Below, piece by piece: positions 7,986-16,500 of a stretch of DNA of 51,217 nucleotides. Origin of the DNA: CAYPHA01 sp964410215 (lineage in GTDB: Bacteria > Calditrichota > Calditrichia > Calditrichales > CAYPHA01); the NCBI GenBank assembly GCA_964410215.1, contig CAYPHA010000032.1:1-51217 (forward strand). The letters are read 5' to 3'. Positions within the stretch are counted from its first letter, which is position 1. Each line of letters begins with the position of its first letter. The notes below the pieces were generated by a model, which was given only the letters and a program-made list of their open reading frames with translations, did no database searches and was not told the origin of the DNA. Position numbers and translations under genes: made by a program.

Positions 7986-9053
7986 GTGATCGTTAATGTA
8001 AATGATTTTACCACTTTTCTGCATCGCTGCGCATCGGAACATCCTGGAAATATTCAGGATGTATTCCTCCCCGTACGTCAGAATGATTCTGAAAACGGTT
8101 ACAGTGTCTTTAAACGTCTGAGTGGCACCCCGCCCATCACGCTGGAAGGTTATCGCACGATTGATCCGGTTAAGATCCTATTCTACCTGTTTCGCGAACA
8201 TATGATTAACAGATCGTATGAGAACCGTCTGCGTATCATTGCCGGCGTCAAAGCATGTGATCTCAGAGGTATGCAAATTCTCGACCGTGCCCTGATAAAC
8301 GACGATTTTTACGATCCTAGCTATAAGCATTGGCGTGAACATTCCTACATCATCAGTTCTGACTGCACAGACCTGGCCCCGAGCTGTCATTGTTCGCTGG
8401 TGGATGGAAAGCCATATGCAGAGGCCGGATTCGATCTGAATCTTTCCCGGATCGACGACGACTATGTATTAACCGTCGGTTCGCCGAAGGGGGAAAAACT
8501 GATTGCGTTACTTGAAGAAATCGGGATCCCTGTTCAGGATACGCCTGAAACGTATCAATCACGTGTAGACGACCATCGTTCCCTTCTGCTGGACAGACTG
8601 CAGAAACAAAACCAGCAATTTTCGGAAAACGGAGACTATACCGGTCTGAAAAGCAGTCCCATGGAATTCTGGCATTCCGCATCAGAGAACTGTGTCGGTT
8701 GCGGCGCATGTACGAATATATGCTCCACCTGTTATTGCCTTATTCTAAATGATGAATCAAAAAAAGATACCTTTCTGAAAGTCCGGTCCTATGATTCCTG
8801 TCAGATTCACGGATATGCCCGCGTTGCGGGCGGTGCTTCCCCCCGCCCCCTTATGGATCAGCGTTTTCGTAATCGTTACCTGTGCAAATTTCTCTACATG
8901 GATTCCAATTTTGGCAGCATCGGATGTTCCGGTTGCGGCAGGTGCATTGATGCATGCCCGGCAGGAATCGATTTGCGAAATGTCATTGCCAGCTCTCATA
9001 GTACCACTGAGACGAATCAATCCGTTCAACAGACGAAAACCGGGGAGGTGTAA
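7986..9053 (+). CDS. Sulfhydrogenase beta-type 4Fe-4S protein (HydB/AsrA family)
   Basis: A 355-residue cytoplasmic iron-sulfur protein and the first gene of the group 4 hydrogenase operon. The C-terminal half carries two ferredoxin-like cysteine clusters: CVGCGACTNICSTCYC (about residues 238-253) and CSGCGRCIDACP (about 317-328). The N-terminal part shows the IIAGVKACDLRG region typical of sulfhydrogenase beta / sulfite reductase A subunits. It starts with GTG 7 bases after AGGAGG. Together with the next gene it would form an NAD(P)H-oxidising arm that passes electrons through FeS clusters. It is a paralogue of the group 3b beta subunit at 48881-49948. Finding it in front of a group 4 enzyme is uncommon as far as I know. 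Confidence 0.88.
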   Translation: MIVNVNDFTTFLHRCASEHPGNIQDVFLPVRQNDSENGYSVFKRLSGTPPITLEGYRTIDPVKILFYLFREHMINRSYENRLRIIAGVKACDLRGMQILDRALINDDFYDPSYKHWREHSYIISSDCTDLAPSCHCSLVDGKPYAEAGFDLNLSRIDDDYVLTVGSPKGEKLIALLEEIGIPVQDTPETYQSRVDDHRSLLLDRLQKQNQQFSENGDYTGLKSSPMEFWHSASENCVGCGACTNICSTCYCLILNDESKKDTFLKVRSYDSCQIHGYARVAGGASPRPLMDQRFRNRYLCKFLYMDSNFGSIGCSGCGRCIDACPAGIDLRNVIASSHSTTETNQSVQQTKTGEV

Positions 9054-9054
9054 A

Positions 9055-9876
9055 ATGCATAATCCCTATGAGGTCATACCGGCAACCATTTTTGAAATTG
9101 ATCAGGAATCGCCCCTGATCCGTACCATTCGTATCGAACCGGAACGCCCGATTCCGTTTAAAACAGGTCAATTCATCGAACTAAGCATTCCCGGCATCGG
9201 TGAAGGTCCCTTTACCCCCTCATCGTCCCACTACGTCTCCGATGTCATGGATATAACGATAATGAAAACCGGCTTCGTAACGGAATATGTGCATCAGACC
9301 AGAGCAGGCGACCGGATTGGTATCCGCGGCCCTTTCGGTAGCCGGTATCCGCTGGAAAAATTCGAAGGTAAAGACCTGTTAATCCTTGGCGGCGGATGTG
9401 GACTGGCTCCCCTACGTTCGCTTTTTCTGACCCTTCTTCACGACGTTGAAAAGTATAAAAGCATCACGTTCCTTGCCGGAGCAAAATCACCGAAGGATTG
9501 CATTTATAAAGATCAGGCGACCGAATGGCGGAAATACGATACGGTGAGATTTTTACGCGCCGTCGACGAGGTACCGGAGGGTGAGCAATGGAATGAAGAG
9601 GTCTGCCTGGTTACCAAATTACTGGAAAAGATAGATATAAAGCCGGACGGGAATCCGGCTGTCGTATGCGGTCCTCCGGTCATGATGAAATTCGGTACAC
9701 TGGACCTGCTGAAGATGGGGTATAAACCGGAAAACATCTATCTCTCCATGGAGAAGAAAATGTACTGTGGTTTCGGACAATGCCGCCACTGCGTCATGGG
9801 AGAGTATTATGCCTGTAAAGACGGTCCGGTTTTTACATACGATCAGATTAAAGACGAGGAGGCCATATGGGATTAA
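9055..9876 (+). CDS. Sulfhydrogenase gamma-type FAD/NAD(P)-binding subunit
   Basis: A 273-residue ferredoxin-NADP+ reductase-like protein. The N-terminal flavin domain has FKTGQFIELSIPG and the following GIRGPFG motif (about residues 90-100). The pyridine-nucleotide domain has LGGGCGLAPLRSL (about 114-126) and VCGPPVMM (about 202-209). The C-terminal cysteine cluster CGFGQCRHC...C would bind a [2Fe-2S] centre. The ATG at 9055 follows GGGGAGGTG and comes one base after the upstream stop codon. It is likely to exchange electrons between NAD(P)H and the preceding beta-type protein. It is paralogous to the group 3b gamma subunit at 48023-48862. Confidence 0.9.
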   Translation: MHNPYEVIPATIFEIDQESPLIRTIRIEPERPIPFKTGQFIELSIPGIGEGPFTPSSSHYVSDVMDITIMKTGFVTEYVHQTRAGDRIGIRGPFGSRYPLEKFEGKDLLILGGGCGLAPLRSLFLTLLHDVEKYKSITFLAGAKSPKDCIYKDQATEWRKYDTVRFLRAVDEVPEGEQWNEEVCLVTKLLEKIDIKPDGNPAVVCGPPVMMKFGTLDLLKMGYKPENIYLSMEKKMYCGFGQCRHCVMGEYYACKDGPVFTYDQIKDEEAIWD

Positions 9877-10376
9877 AGCGATTATATGTCGATGTACCGG
9901 CACTGCTTGATTCCGGAATCAGTGCCGAAGCAATCGAATGTGAATATATGTTTCATCGCAAAAATCAGGGTTCGTTTTCACTTCTTGAAGTGGCCCAATT
10001 TGCCGCTTACTGCCGACAATGTGAGGATGCCTTCTGCATTGCAGCCTGCCCGAAAGATGCGCTTGAACATCTTGAAAACGGCACCGTCAAGCGATTCAAT
10101 ATGCGCTGTGTCGGCTGTAAAAGCTGTGTTCTTGCCTGTCCTTTCGGAACCCTGATGCCGGAGGTGATTAATTATGTGACATCCCGTTGTGATTATTGTC
10201 TCAATCAGCTTGAAGAGAATCCGGATTATATTCCAACCTGCGTTAAATCAGTACCGGAAAATACCATTATGATGAAGCGCATCGAAAAAGAGGATCCGGA
10301 AAATCACATCTACTTTTCAGGGGATCATCTCGCCATAAAAAGCCGGAGCTGGCGGCATAAGGAGGATCGGATATGA
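9867..10376 (+). CDS. Poly-[4Fe-4S] electron transfer subunit (HycB/CooF-like)
   Basis: A 169-residue polyferredoxin. Cysteine groups run CRQCEDAFCIAACP (about 49-62), CVGCKSCVLACP (about 78-89) and CDYCLNQLEENPDYIPTC (about 105-122), enough for three or four [4Fe-4S] clusters as in the HycB, CooF and DmsB families. It overlaps the gamma-like gene by 10 bases and the next gene by 4. It probably wires the NAD(P)H arm to the membrane hydrogenase core or accepts ferredoxin electrons. Confidence 0.85.
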   Translation: MGLKRLYVDVPALLDSGISAEAIECEYMFHRKNQGSFSLLEVAQFAAYCRQCEDAFCIAACPKDALEHLENGTVKRFNMRCVGCKSCVLACPFGTLMPEVINYVTSRCDYCLNQLEENPDYIPTCVKSVPENTIMMKRIEKEDPENHIYFSGDHLAIKSRSWRHKEDRI

Positions 10377-11302
10377 GTCTGGACTATTTTTTCTACCTCC
10401 TGATTTTTCCCGGATTTTTATTTACGGGTACCCTGGGTATGGTGATCGGCTGGGTCGACCGTAAAGTTTCTGCCCGCTTCCAGTTCCGTGTCGGTCCGCC
10501 GTTTCTGCAAAATTTCAATGATTTTTTCAAACTGTTAGGGAAGGAGACTATCATCGTCAAAGATGGTATTCATTCCCTTTTTATATTTGCTCCCTTTATT
10601 GCATTTGCCACCCTGGTTCTGATTTCTGCCATGATCGGGATGGCACTGTTCTATTCCCGTGGATTTGGCGGGGATATTATTGTCGTCATGTATCTGCTCA
10701 TGGTTTACTCGATAATGGTTATACTGGGTGGATCGGCGACAGGCAATGTGTATTCAAGTCTGGGAGCCGGACGCGAGATCAAACTGCTTCTTGCAGATGA
10801 ACTCGCCTTTATCCTGGTCTGCCTGATACCCATTATAAAATCGGGCTACAGCCTGCGTCTGGAAGACATCCTCGCCTATCAGTCGGCGAACGGGGCGTTT
10901 ATCGGATCCCTGTCAGGCTTCATCGGTTTCCTCTTCGGGATTCTTTGTATACAGGCGAAAATGACCCTTCCGCCATTTCATATTCCGGAAGCCGAGACAG
11001 AGATCGTTGAGGGACCTCTCATGGAATACAGCGGCCCCCCACTGGCTTTCTGGAAACTCAACCATCTGATGATGTATGTCATTTTTCCTTTCCTGTTAAT
11101 CCTTCTGTTTCTCGGGGGCTTTCAGTTATCCGGATTCGGTATCCTGTATGCCCTGCTTAAATACCTTCTGATCATTGTCCTGATAATCATTATCAAGAAT
11201 ACGAATCCGCGTATACGTATCGATACGGCATTACATTTTTTCTGGAAATACGCAGCGCCCGTCACTTTCGCTGCACTGATATTAGCTGTGTTAGGAGTAT
11301 AA
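10373..11302 (+). CDS. Group 4 hydrogenase membrane subunit, NuoH/MbhM-like
   Basis: A 309-residue integral membrane protein with about eight hydrophobic helices. It has the complex I subunit 1 signatures: VDRKVSARFQFRVGPP near the N-terminus, the acidic loop HIPEAETEIVEGPLMEYSG (about residues 202-220), and the GREIKLLLADELAF segment. NuoH-like subunits anchor the hydrogenase module in the membrane and form the site where redox chemistry is coupled to ion movement. The start overlaps the upstream stop (ATGA). Confidence 0.93.
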   Translation: MSLDYFFYLLIFPGFLFTGTLGMVIGWVDRKVSARFQFRVGPPFLQNFNDFFKLLGKETIIVKDGIHSLFIFAPFIAFATLVLISAMIGMALFYSRGFGGDIIVVMYLLMVYSIMVILGGSATGNVYSSLGAGREIKLLLADELAFILVCLIPIIKSGYSLRLEDILAYQSANGAFIGSLSGFIGFLFGILCIQAKMTLPPFHIPEAETEIVEGPLMEYSGPPLAFWKLNHLMMYVIFPFLLILLFLGGFQLSGFGILYALLKYLLIIVLIIIIKNTNPRIRIDTALHFFWKYAAPVTFAALILAVLGV

Positions 11303-11304
11303 TT

Positions 11305-11724
11305 ATGGGATGGTACAACAAGCGTCTGGCCAAATCAATCTGGGTGTTCCACGTCAGTGCATCACCCTGCAACAATTGTGACATTGAAATTCTGGATTTG
11401 CTTACGCCGCGATATGACCTTGAACGGTTGGGAATCAAGCTTGTGGGATCTGTAAGGCATGCGGATGTATTGCTGGTCTCCGGTGTAACCAACAACAAAG
11501 TGGCACCAATCGTGAAACACATTTACGAACAGGCTGCGAAACCGGTTTTCGTCGTAGGAATCGGCACCTGTCCGGTTTCAGGATGTTGCTTCAGGGACAG
11601 TCATAATGTGGATTATGATCATGAGGACAGAATACCGGTTGACCTGTTCATCCCCGGTTGCCCTCCCAAGCCCGAGGCCATGATTGAAGGCGTCGCCAAA
11701 CTCATGGGGGTACTCAATGCATAA
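11305..11724 (+). CDS. Group 4 [NiFe] hydrogenase small subunit, NuoB/MbhJ-like
   Basis: A 139-residue small subunit that carries the proximal [4Fe-4S] cluster. The ligands are visible: CNNC at 22-25, GTCP at 89 and PGCPP at 119. This short form matches the NuoB-like small subunits of group 4 enzymes (EchC, MbhJ, HycG) and not the two- or three-cluster small subunits of uptake hydrogenases. It pairs with the NuoD-like large subunit encoded two genes downstream. Confidence 0.93.
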   Translation: MGWYNKRLAKSIWVFHVSASPCNNCDIEILDLLTPRYDLERLGIKLVGSVRHADVLLVSGVTNNKVAPIVKHIYEQAAKPVFVVGIGTCPVSGCCFRDSHNVDYDHEDRIPVDLFIPGCPPKPEAMIEGVAKLMGVLNA

Positions 11725-12154
11725 TAAAGAAACCTTTGTCGAAGAAATGGGAAATAAGATCGGCAAAACGATTGAAAAAAAAGGACGTCTGTATTTCGAA
11801 GTTGAAAATGCAAATGTACATGACGTGGTTTCCTACCTGTTTAACACGATGGGTTGCCGCCTTTCTACCGCCACAGCGATGGAAATGTACCGGGGTATCG
11901 AAGTTCTGTATCACTTTTCTCATGATAAAACAGGTTTTTATTATTGTCCCCGGATAGTGATGACCGACCGTAAACAGCCATCCATGCATTCCATATCACC
12001 CATCATAAAAGGAGCAGAGTGGATCGAACGGGAAATGTCCGAATACTGGGGTATCACATTCGAGGGACATCCCAGACCGGAACCTTTGCTCACAAAGGAT
12101 CATCCCCTTGGTGAAGGACTCGGACAGCCTTTCAGAATCAGGAGACAATCATGA
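11717..12154 (+). CDS. Group 4 hydrogenase subunit, NuoC/MbhK-like (30 kDa family)
   Basis: A 145-residue protein with the complex I 30-kDa signature near its C-terminus: PIIKGAEWIEREMSEYWGI, then FEGHPRPEPLL. It is a structural subunit that bridges the small and large catalytic subunits. The ATG at 11717 lies inside the end of the NuoB-like gene (8-base overlap), with GGGGG upstream. This start is preferred over an upstream in-frame ATG at 11684. Confidence 0.9.
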   Translation: MHNKETFVEEMGNKIGKTIEKKGRLYFEVENANVHDVVSYLFNTMGCRLSTATAMEMYRGIEVLYHFSHDKTGFYYCPRIVMTDRKQPSMHSISPIIKGAEWIEREMSEYWGITFEGHPRPEPLLTKDHPLGEGLGQPFRIRRQS

Positions 12155-13338
12155 GTAAAAATGTTATTCCTGTCGGCCCCTACCATCCGCTTCTGGAAGA
12201 AGCGGAATATTTCACGCTTACAGTGGACGGCGAAACCGTCGTCGATATCGATCTGGATATTGGCTGGATGCACAGAGGCCATGAACTCATCTCCGAGCAA
12301 AAGACCTTTACGCAATCGATCTACCTGGTGGAGCGCATCTGTGGCATCTGCTCCACCTCTCATCCGCTTGCCTGTGTGCATGCCGTAGAGGACATTGACA
12401 ATATCGAAATTCCGGAGCGGGCCGCATATATCCGGACGCTCGTCGGGGAGCTGGAACGGATTCACAGCCATTTGCTGTGGCTTGGTCTGGCCGGTCATTT
12501 TATCGGCTATGACACCCTCTGGATGTGGTCATGGAAATACCGTGAACCGGTTCTGGACATGTTTGAGCTCATTTCCGGCAACCGCAATCATTACGGTATG
12601 ATGCGCGTGGGCGGTGTGGCAAAGGATGTCCGTCCCGAGATTGTCCCTCAAATGCTTTACATACTCGATATGGTCGATGAAAAGATGATTATGATTTCGA
12701 AAGCGGCGAACGACGATCCGGTTTTAAAGAGTCGCCTGAAAGATGTCGGCATCCTTTCAAAACAGGACGCTATCGATTTTTGTGCGGTAGGCCCCACGGC
12801 ACGTGCTTCCGGAGTTCCGACCGATGTACGCAAAGACGAGCCGAACGATGCATACGGTCTTGTCGATTTCGATATGATTGTTCTTGAAAACGGAGATGTC
12901 TACGACAAGCTGGTTGTACGTGTTCTGGAAACGCTGGAATCAACAAAGATTTGTCGTCAATGCCTGGATAAGCTCAAGAAACCGGATGGCCCTGTCCTCA
13001 ACGATATTGGAGAAATCGGTATCGGTGAGGGAATCGGCCGTTATGAAGCACCACGTGGAGAGGTGTTTCATTTCATCCGCTCCGATGGCACCAACAGGCC
13101 CATACGACACAAGGTTCGCGCACCAAGTTATGTCAATATTCCGACATTCCAGGCTTCCTGCAAGGGAATAAACGTGGCGGATGCCCTCATAACACTCGCC
13201 TCCGTGGATCCATGTTACTGCTGTACGGAGCGTACCCTGCGGGTATTAAATCCGGACAGGACAAAAGCAGAAACGGATTTGCTATCCCTTTCACGTGAAA
13301 AGACAGAACGAATCAGGAGGGGCTTCCATGGACGTTAA
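12151..13338 (+). CDS. Group 4 [NiFe] hydrogenase large (catalytic) subunit
   Basis: A 395-residue NuoD-like large subunit. Both nickel-binding CxxC pairs are intact: RICGIC (C64, C67) and DPCYCCTER (C355, C358). It is therefore a real hydrogenase and not a complex I or Mbs-type relative that has lost its nickel. About 34 residues follow the CTER motif. In group 4 enzymes such as HycE the C-terminal extension after an Arg at this place is cut off during maturation, and a protease gene closes this operon (19746). The enzyme reduces protons with ferredoxin or other low-potential electrons and is tied to the membrane arm. The exact subgroup (4b, 4d or other) needs a phylogeny. Confidence 0.95.
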   Translation: MSKNVIPVGPYHPLLEEAEYFTLTVDGETVVDIDLDIGWMHRGHELISEQKTFTQSIYLVERICGICSTSHPLACVHAVEDIDNIEIPERAAYIRTLVGELERIHSHLLWLGLAGHFIGYDTLWMWSWKYREPVLDMFELISGNRNHYGMMRVGGVAKDVRPEIVPQMLYILDMVDEKMIMISKAANDDPVLKSRLKDVGILSKQDAIDFCAVGPTARASGVPTDVRKDEPNDAYGLVDFDMIVLENGDVYDKLVVRVLETLESTKICRQCLDKLKKPDGPVLNDIGEIGIGEGIGRYEAPRGEVFHFIRSDGTNRPIRHKVRAPSYVNIPTFQASCKGINVADALITLASVDPCYCCTERTLRVLNPDRTKAETDLLSLSREKTERIRRGFHGR

Positions 13339-15145
13339 TACACTTACCCTGTTGATTGCCATACCCCTGGGAATCGCGATCATCAATATAATACTGCCCG
13401 TGCTGTTGCGGAAAGTCATAACAATGGGCAGTCTGCTATTAACGCTTTATCTGGCGGTGCAGCTCTATTTCGATCCGGCGGACGACATAATGATGTTTGG
13501 TCAGGATATTCTGCAAACCGATCAGCTCAGCATGTTTGCCCTGATATTCATTCAGATCCTCAGTTTAATCATTCTGATGTTTTCTCTGAAAGGCATTCAT
13601 CCTGATCGGCAAAAGGCCTTTTTTGTCTGGTATCCAATGACTGTTTCCTTCTGCAACGGTGTGGTTCTGAGTGATCATTCCATCAGTTTCATTCTTTTCT
13701 GGGGACTTTCCGGTCTTACCCTTTACATGTTTTCGCTGATGGGTAATACCAAAGAAACCCCACAGACGGCCAAGAAAACTTTTATTCTGATAGGCGGAAG
13801 CGATGCATTTCTGATTCTGGGTCTCGCTATGATGGGCTTTGCCCAACCTGAAGCACTCTGGTCACTGGACGCTTTTAGTGTTCCCCTGAGTAACGGGAAT
13901 GCCGTTTTTGCATTTATCCTTCTGCTGGTTGCAGCCTTCACAAAAGCCGGCGGTTTTCCATTTCATACATGGGTTCCCGATTTTAGTCGTGATGCCCAGG
14001 TGGAAGGAGCGGCTTTTCTCCCGGCTTCTCTGGACAAAATACTGGGTATCTACCTGCTTGCCAGAATGATGATGACATTGTTCGTATACGATATTATCGT
14101 TAATCTGATTGTGGTAACCCTGGGAGCCCTGACTGTAATCACAGCAGTAATGATGGCAATGAACCAGCATAACGGGCGAAAATTACTCGGCTACCATGCT
14201 GTCAGTCAGGTTGGTTACATGATAATGGGAGTCGGAAGCGGAAGTGTCATCGCTTTCGCCGGAGGGCTCTTTCACCTCGTCAACCATACTCTGTACAAAT
14301 CCAACCTTTTTCTCAGCCTTGGATCAGTCGAAAAACGAACAGGGACTAACGATCTCGAGGAACTGGGCGGACTCGGCAAAGCAATGCCTGTCACATTCAT
14401 CATGGCACTGGTAGGTGCCTTATCGATATCCGGAATTCCCCCGTTCAACGGTTTTTTCTCCAAATGGATGATTTACCAGGGCTTGCTGGAAAAAACGGCC
14501 ACGCTTGCGCCCGGCTATCAGTTATGGCTCCTCCTCTGCATCATACTGGCCATATTCGGAAGCGCCCTGACACTGGCCAGTTTCATGAAATTTATACACG
14601 CTATCTTTCTGGGCAGGCCGCGTGAAAAATATGCCGGGATTAAAGAAGCGCCGGCGAATCAATGGATAGCTACCGGAATTTTATCTCTGGCATGTATCCT
14701 GTTGGGAATCTTCGCGGTAGAAATTCCGCTGAAACAGTTGATTTTTCCGGTCCTTGAGCAGTTCAATATGCCCATTCCGGACTTTCCCGGTTTGTATGAT
14801 CCACAACTGATCGTCATTTTGTTTTTGGTTGCGGGCGCGATCGGTTATCTTCTCTATCTCGTGATCAGGAAGGTTCGGTATGATGACGTTTACCTGGGCG
14901 GCATGGCAGCATCTGAAAAATTCAGAATTTCCGGCACTGCGTTTTATAATGAAATTCGTATGATGTCGCCCTTAAAATCGATTTACAATGCAGCTGAAAA
15001 AAAATGGTTTGACATGTATTCGTTCGGTGGAAACGCCACATTCGCCGTCTCAAGAATTTTCCAGAAGGCGCATCCCGGTCAGTTGCAGCTCTATATTTTG
15101 TATATCATAATCGGCGTACTGGTTTTCCTTTGGATGATCAGATAA
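13328..15145 (+). CDS. Proton-translocating antiporter-like subunit, NuoL/HyfB-type
   Basis: A 605-residue polytopic membrane protein of the Proton_antipo_M family. Conserved segments include FPFHTWVPDFSRDAQVEGAA, the histidine-bearing LLGYHAVSQVGYM, GGLFHLVNHTLYKSNLFL, and ISGIPPFNGFFSKW. It starts at the ATG at 13328 behind AGGAGGGG and overlaps the large-subunit gene by 11 bases. A second antiporter-like subunit (MrpD-type) is at 16497. The complex therefore has two pump modules where the archaeal Mbh enzyme has one. The C-terminus has an amphipathic stretch and a final helix. Confidence 0.92.
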   Translation: MDVNTLTLLIAIPLGIAIINIILPVLLRKVITMGSLLLTLYLAVQLYFDPADDIMMFGQDILQTDQLSMFALIFIQILSLIILMFSLKGIHPDRQKAFFVWYPMTVSFCNGVVLSDHSISFILFWGLSGLTLYMFSLMGNTKETPQTAKKTFILIGGSDAFLILGLAMMGFAQPEALWSLDAFSVPLSNGNAVFAFILLLVAAFTKAGGFPFHTWVPDFSRDAQVEGAAFLPASLDKILGIYLLARMMMTLFVYDIIVNLIVVTLGALTVITAVMMAMNQHNGRKLLGYHAVSQVGYMIMGVGSGSVIAFAGGLFHLVNHTLYKSNLFLSLGSVEKRTGTNDLEELGGLGKAMPVTFIMALVGALSISGIPPFNGFFSKWMIYQGLLEKTATLAPGYQLWLLLCIILAIFGSALTLASFMKFIHAIFLGRPREKYAGIKEAPANQWIATGILSLACILLGIFAVEIPLKQLIFPVLEQFNMPIPDFPGLYDPQLIVILFLVAGAIGYLLYLVIRKVRYDDVYLGGMAASEKFRISGTAFYNEIRMMSPLKSIYNAAEKKWFDMYSFGGNATFAVSRIFQKAHPGQLQLYILYIIIGVLVFLWMIR

Positions 15146-15167
15146 CAATAAAAAACCGGAGGCACTG

Positions 15168-15716
15168 ATGCCAGTAGAAACATGGTTGATATTTATACTG
15201 GGCTTTATGATTCTGGGTTCTGTCGCTGCCCTCGAGATCAGGGACATTCTTTCTTCCATTATCGCCGTCGGGGTAGTGGGACTGGGTGTTTCGGTGGCTT
15301 TTCTGTTTTTACAGGCGCCTGACCTGGCCATTGTCCAGTTTCTCTTCGAGATTTTCGCACTGATCATATTGATCCGCGCTTTCGTAAAGAAGGATTATCA
15401 TCAGGAAACGCCCTCCAGGATCAACCGGATTCTCATCGGCGTTACGCTGATTACTCTCGTTGCGATATTTTTGTTCAGCGTATCCATTTTCAGAGCATTG
15501 CCCGAATTCGGACATCCGCTTTTTGAAACTGCTGAACACTATGTAACCAGAGGAGCGGCGGAAACAGGCGCCGCGAATCTTGTGAGTGCAATCATCCTGG
15601 ATTACCGGGCATATGATACACTCGGGGAAATCACGGTTCTTTTTACAGCGATACTTGGCAGTTTAACAATATTACATATTCGTCATAAGGCCGGCGCAGA
15701 AGGGAGTGAGACATGA
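15168..15716 (+). CDS. MbhD/MbhE-like fused membrane subunit (MrpA C-terminal part)
   Basis: A 182-residue membrane protein. The N-terminal half resembles the DUF4040/MbhD family (three helices, FLFLQAPDLAIVQFLFE). The C-terminal half carries AANLVSAIILDYRAYDTLGE, the MbhE / MrpA-C-terminal signature. In Pyrococcus these are two genes, so this is a natural fusion corresponding to the last part of MrpA. It belongs to the ion-translocating membrane arm. GGAGG lies ahead of the ATG. Confidence 0.85.
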   Translation: MPVETWLIFILGFMILGSVAALEIRDILSSIIAVGVVGLGVSVAFLFLQAPDLAIVQFLFEIFALIILIRAFVKKDYHQETPSRINRILIGVTLITLVAIFLFSVSIFRALPEFGHPLFETAEHYVTRGAAETGAANLVSAIILDYRAYDTLGEITVLFTAILGSLTILHIRHKAGAEGSET

Positions 15717-16165
15717 AAAACCACGAGCATGGTATGACGCTTATTGTTAAAACCGTTACCCGACTTATCCTCTGGATGATACTTGTTTACGGCATATATC
15801 TCATCCTTCACGGACACCTGACGCCCGGTGGCGGCTTTGGGGGCGGCGTTGTCATTGCACTTTCTTTCCTGAGCATGATGCTCGCTTATGGTCATGAATA
15901 CACCAGTAAATGGCTGAATATAAAAAGACTGCATGATATTGAATCCATTTCCGTTCTGCTATTTCTTGTTGTCGGAATTCTCGGAATTGCTTTCGGCGGC
16001 GCATTCCTGGTTAATTTTATCAGTCATGGAACCCTGTTTAACCTGCTGAGTGCAGGAACCATCCCGATTCTCAATATACTGATCGGCATCAAGGTCGGAA
16101 TTTCACTTTTTCTGGTGGTATGGGTCCTGGCTGAATTGCATATCGAGAAAGGAGAGGATGTATGA
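15713..16165 (+). CDS. MrpB/MnhB-like subunit (MbhF type)
   Basis: A 150-residue protein with four predicted helices. It contains the MnhB signature ILHGHLTPGGGFGGGVV near residues 36-52, a motif found in all MrpB-type subunits of Na+/H+ antiporters and Mbh-type hydrogenases. Start and stop overlap its neighbours by 4 bases (ATGA type), which indicates translational coupling. Confidence 0.92.
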   Translation: MKNHEHGMTLIVKTVTRLILWMILVYGIYLILHGHLTPGGGFGGGVVIALSFLSMMLAYGHEYTSKWLNIKRLHDIESISVLLFLVVGILGIAFGGAFLVNFISHGTLFNLLSAGTIPILNILIGIKVGISLFLVVWVLAELHIEKGEDV

Positions 16166-16500
16166 CGGTCTATCTGCTGTGTTTCGCGCTTTTTCTGGTA
16201 GGCCTGTACGGCATTCTTACGAAGCGTGATCTTATAAAAATCATTTTATCGCTGACCATTATGACTTACTCTGCAAACCTGTTCCTGATTTTATTCGGAT
16301 ATCGTGATAATGGAATATTTCCAATTCTCGGCGACGGTGCAGACCCGGCCGTTATGGTCGATCCCCTCCCCCAGGCCATGGTCCTCACCTCCATTGTTAT
16401 CGAGTTGGGAACAACGGCATTGCTGGTCGCCATCGTAGTCCGTCTTTTTCAGAAGTATAAGACCTTTGATATCACAAAAATAAGGAGGCTGTCCGGATGA
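16162..16500 (+). CDS. MrpC/NuoK-like subunit (MbhG type)
   Basis: A 112-residue protein with three membrane helices. The segment DPLPQAMVLTSIVIELGTTA (about 66-85) is the MrpC/NuoK hallmark, with the membrane-embedded Glu. It forms part of the proton path between the NuoH-like and antiporter-like subunits. It overlaps both neighbours by 4 bases. Confidence 0.93.
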   Translation: MTVYLLCFALFLVGLYGILTKRDLIKIILSLTIMTYSANLFLILFGYRDNGIFPILGDGADPAVMVDPLPQAMVLTSIVIELGTTALLVAIVVRLFQKYKTFDITKIRRLSG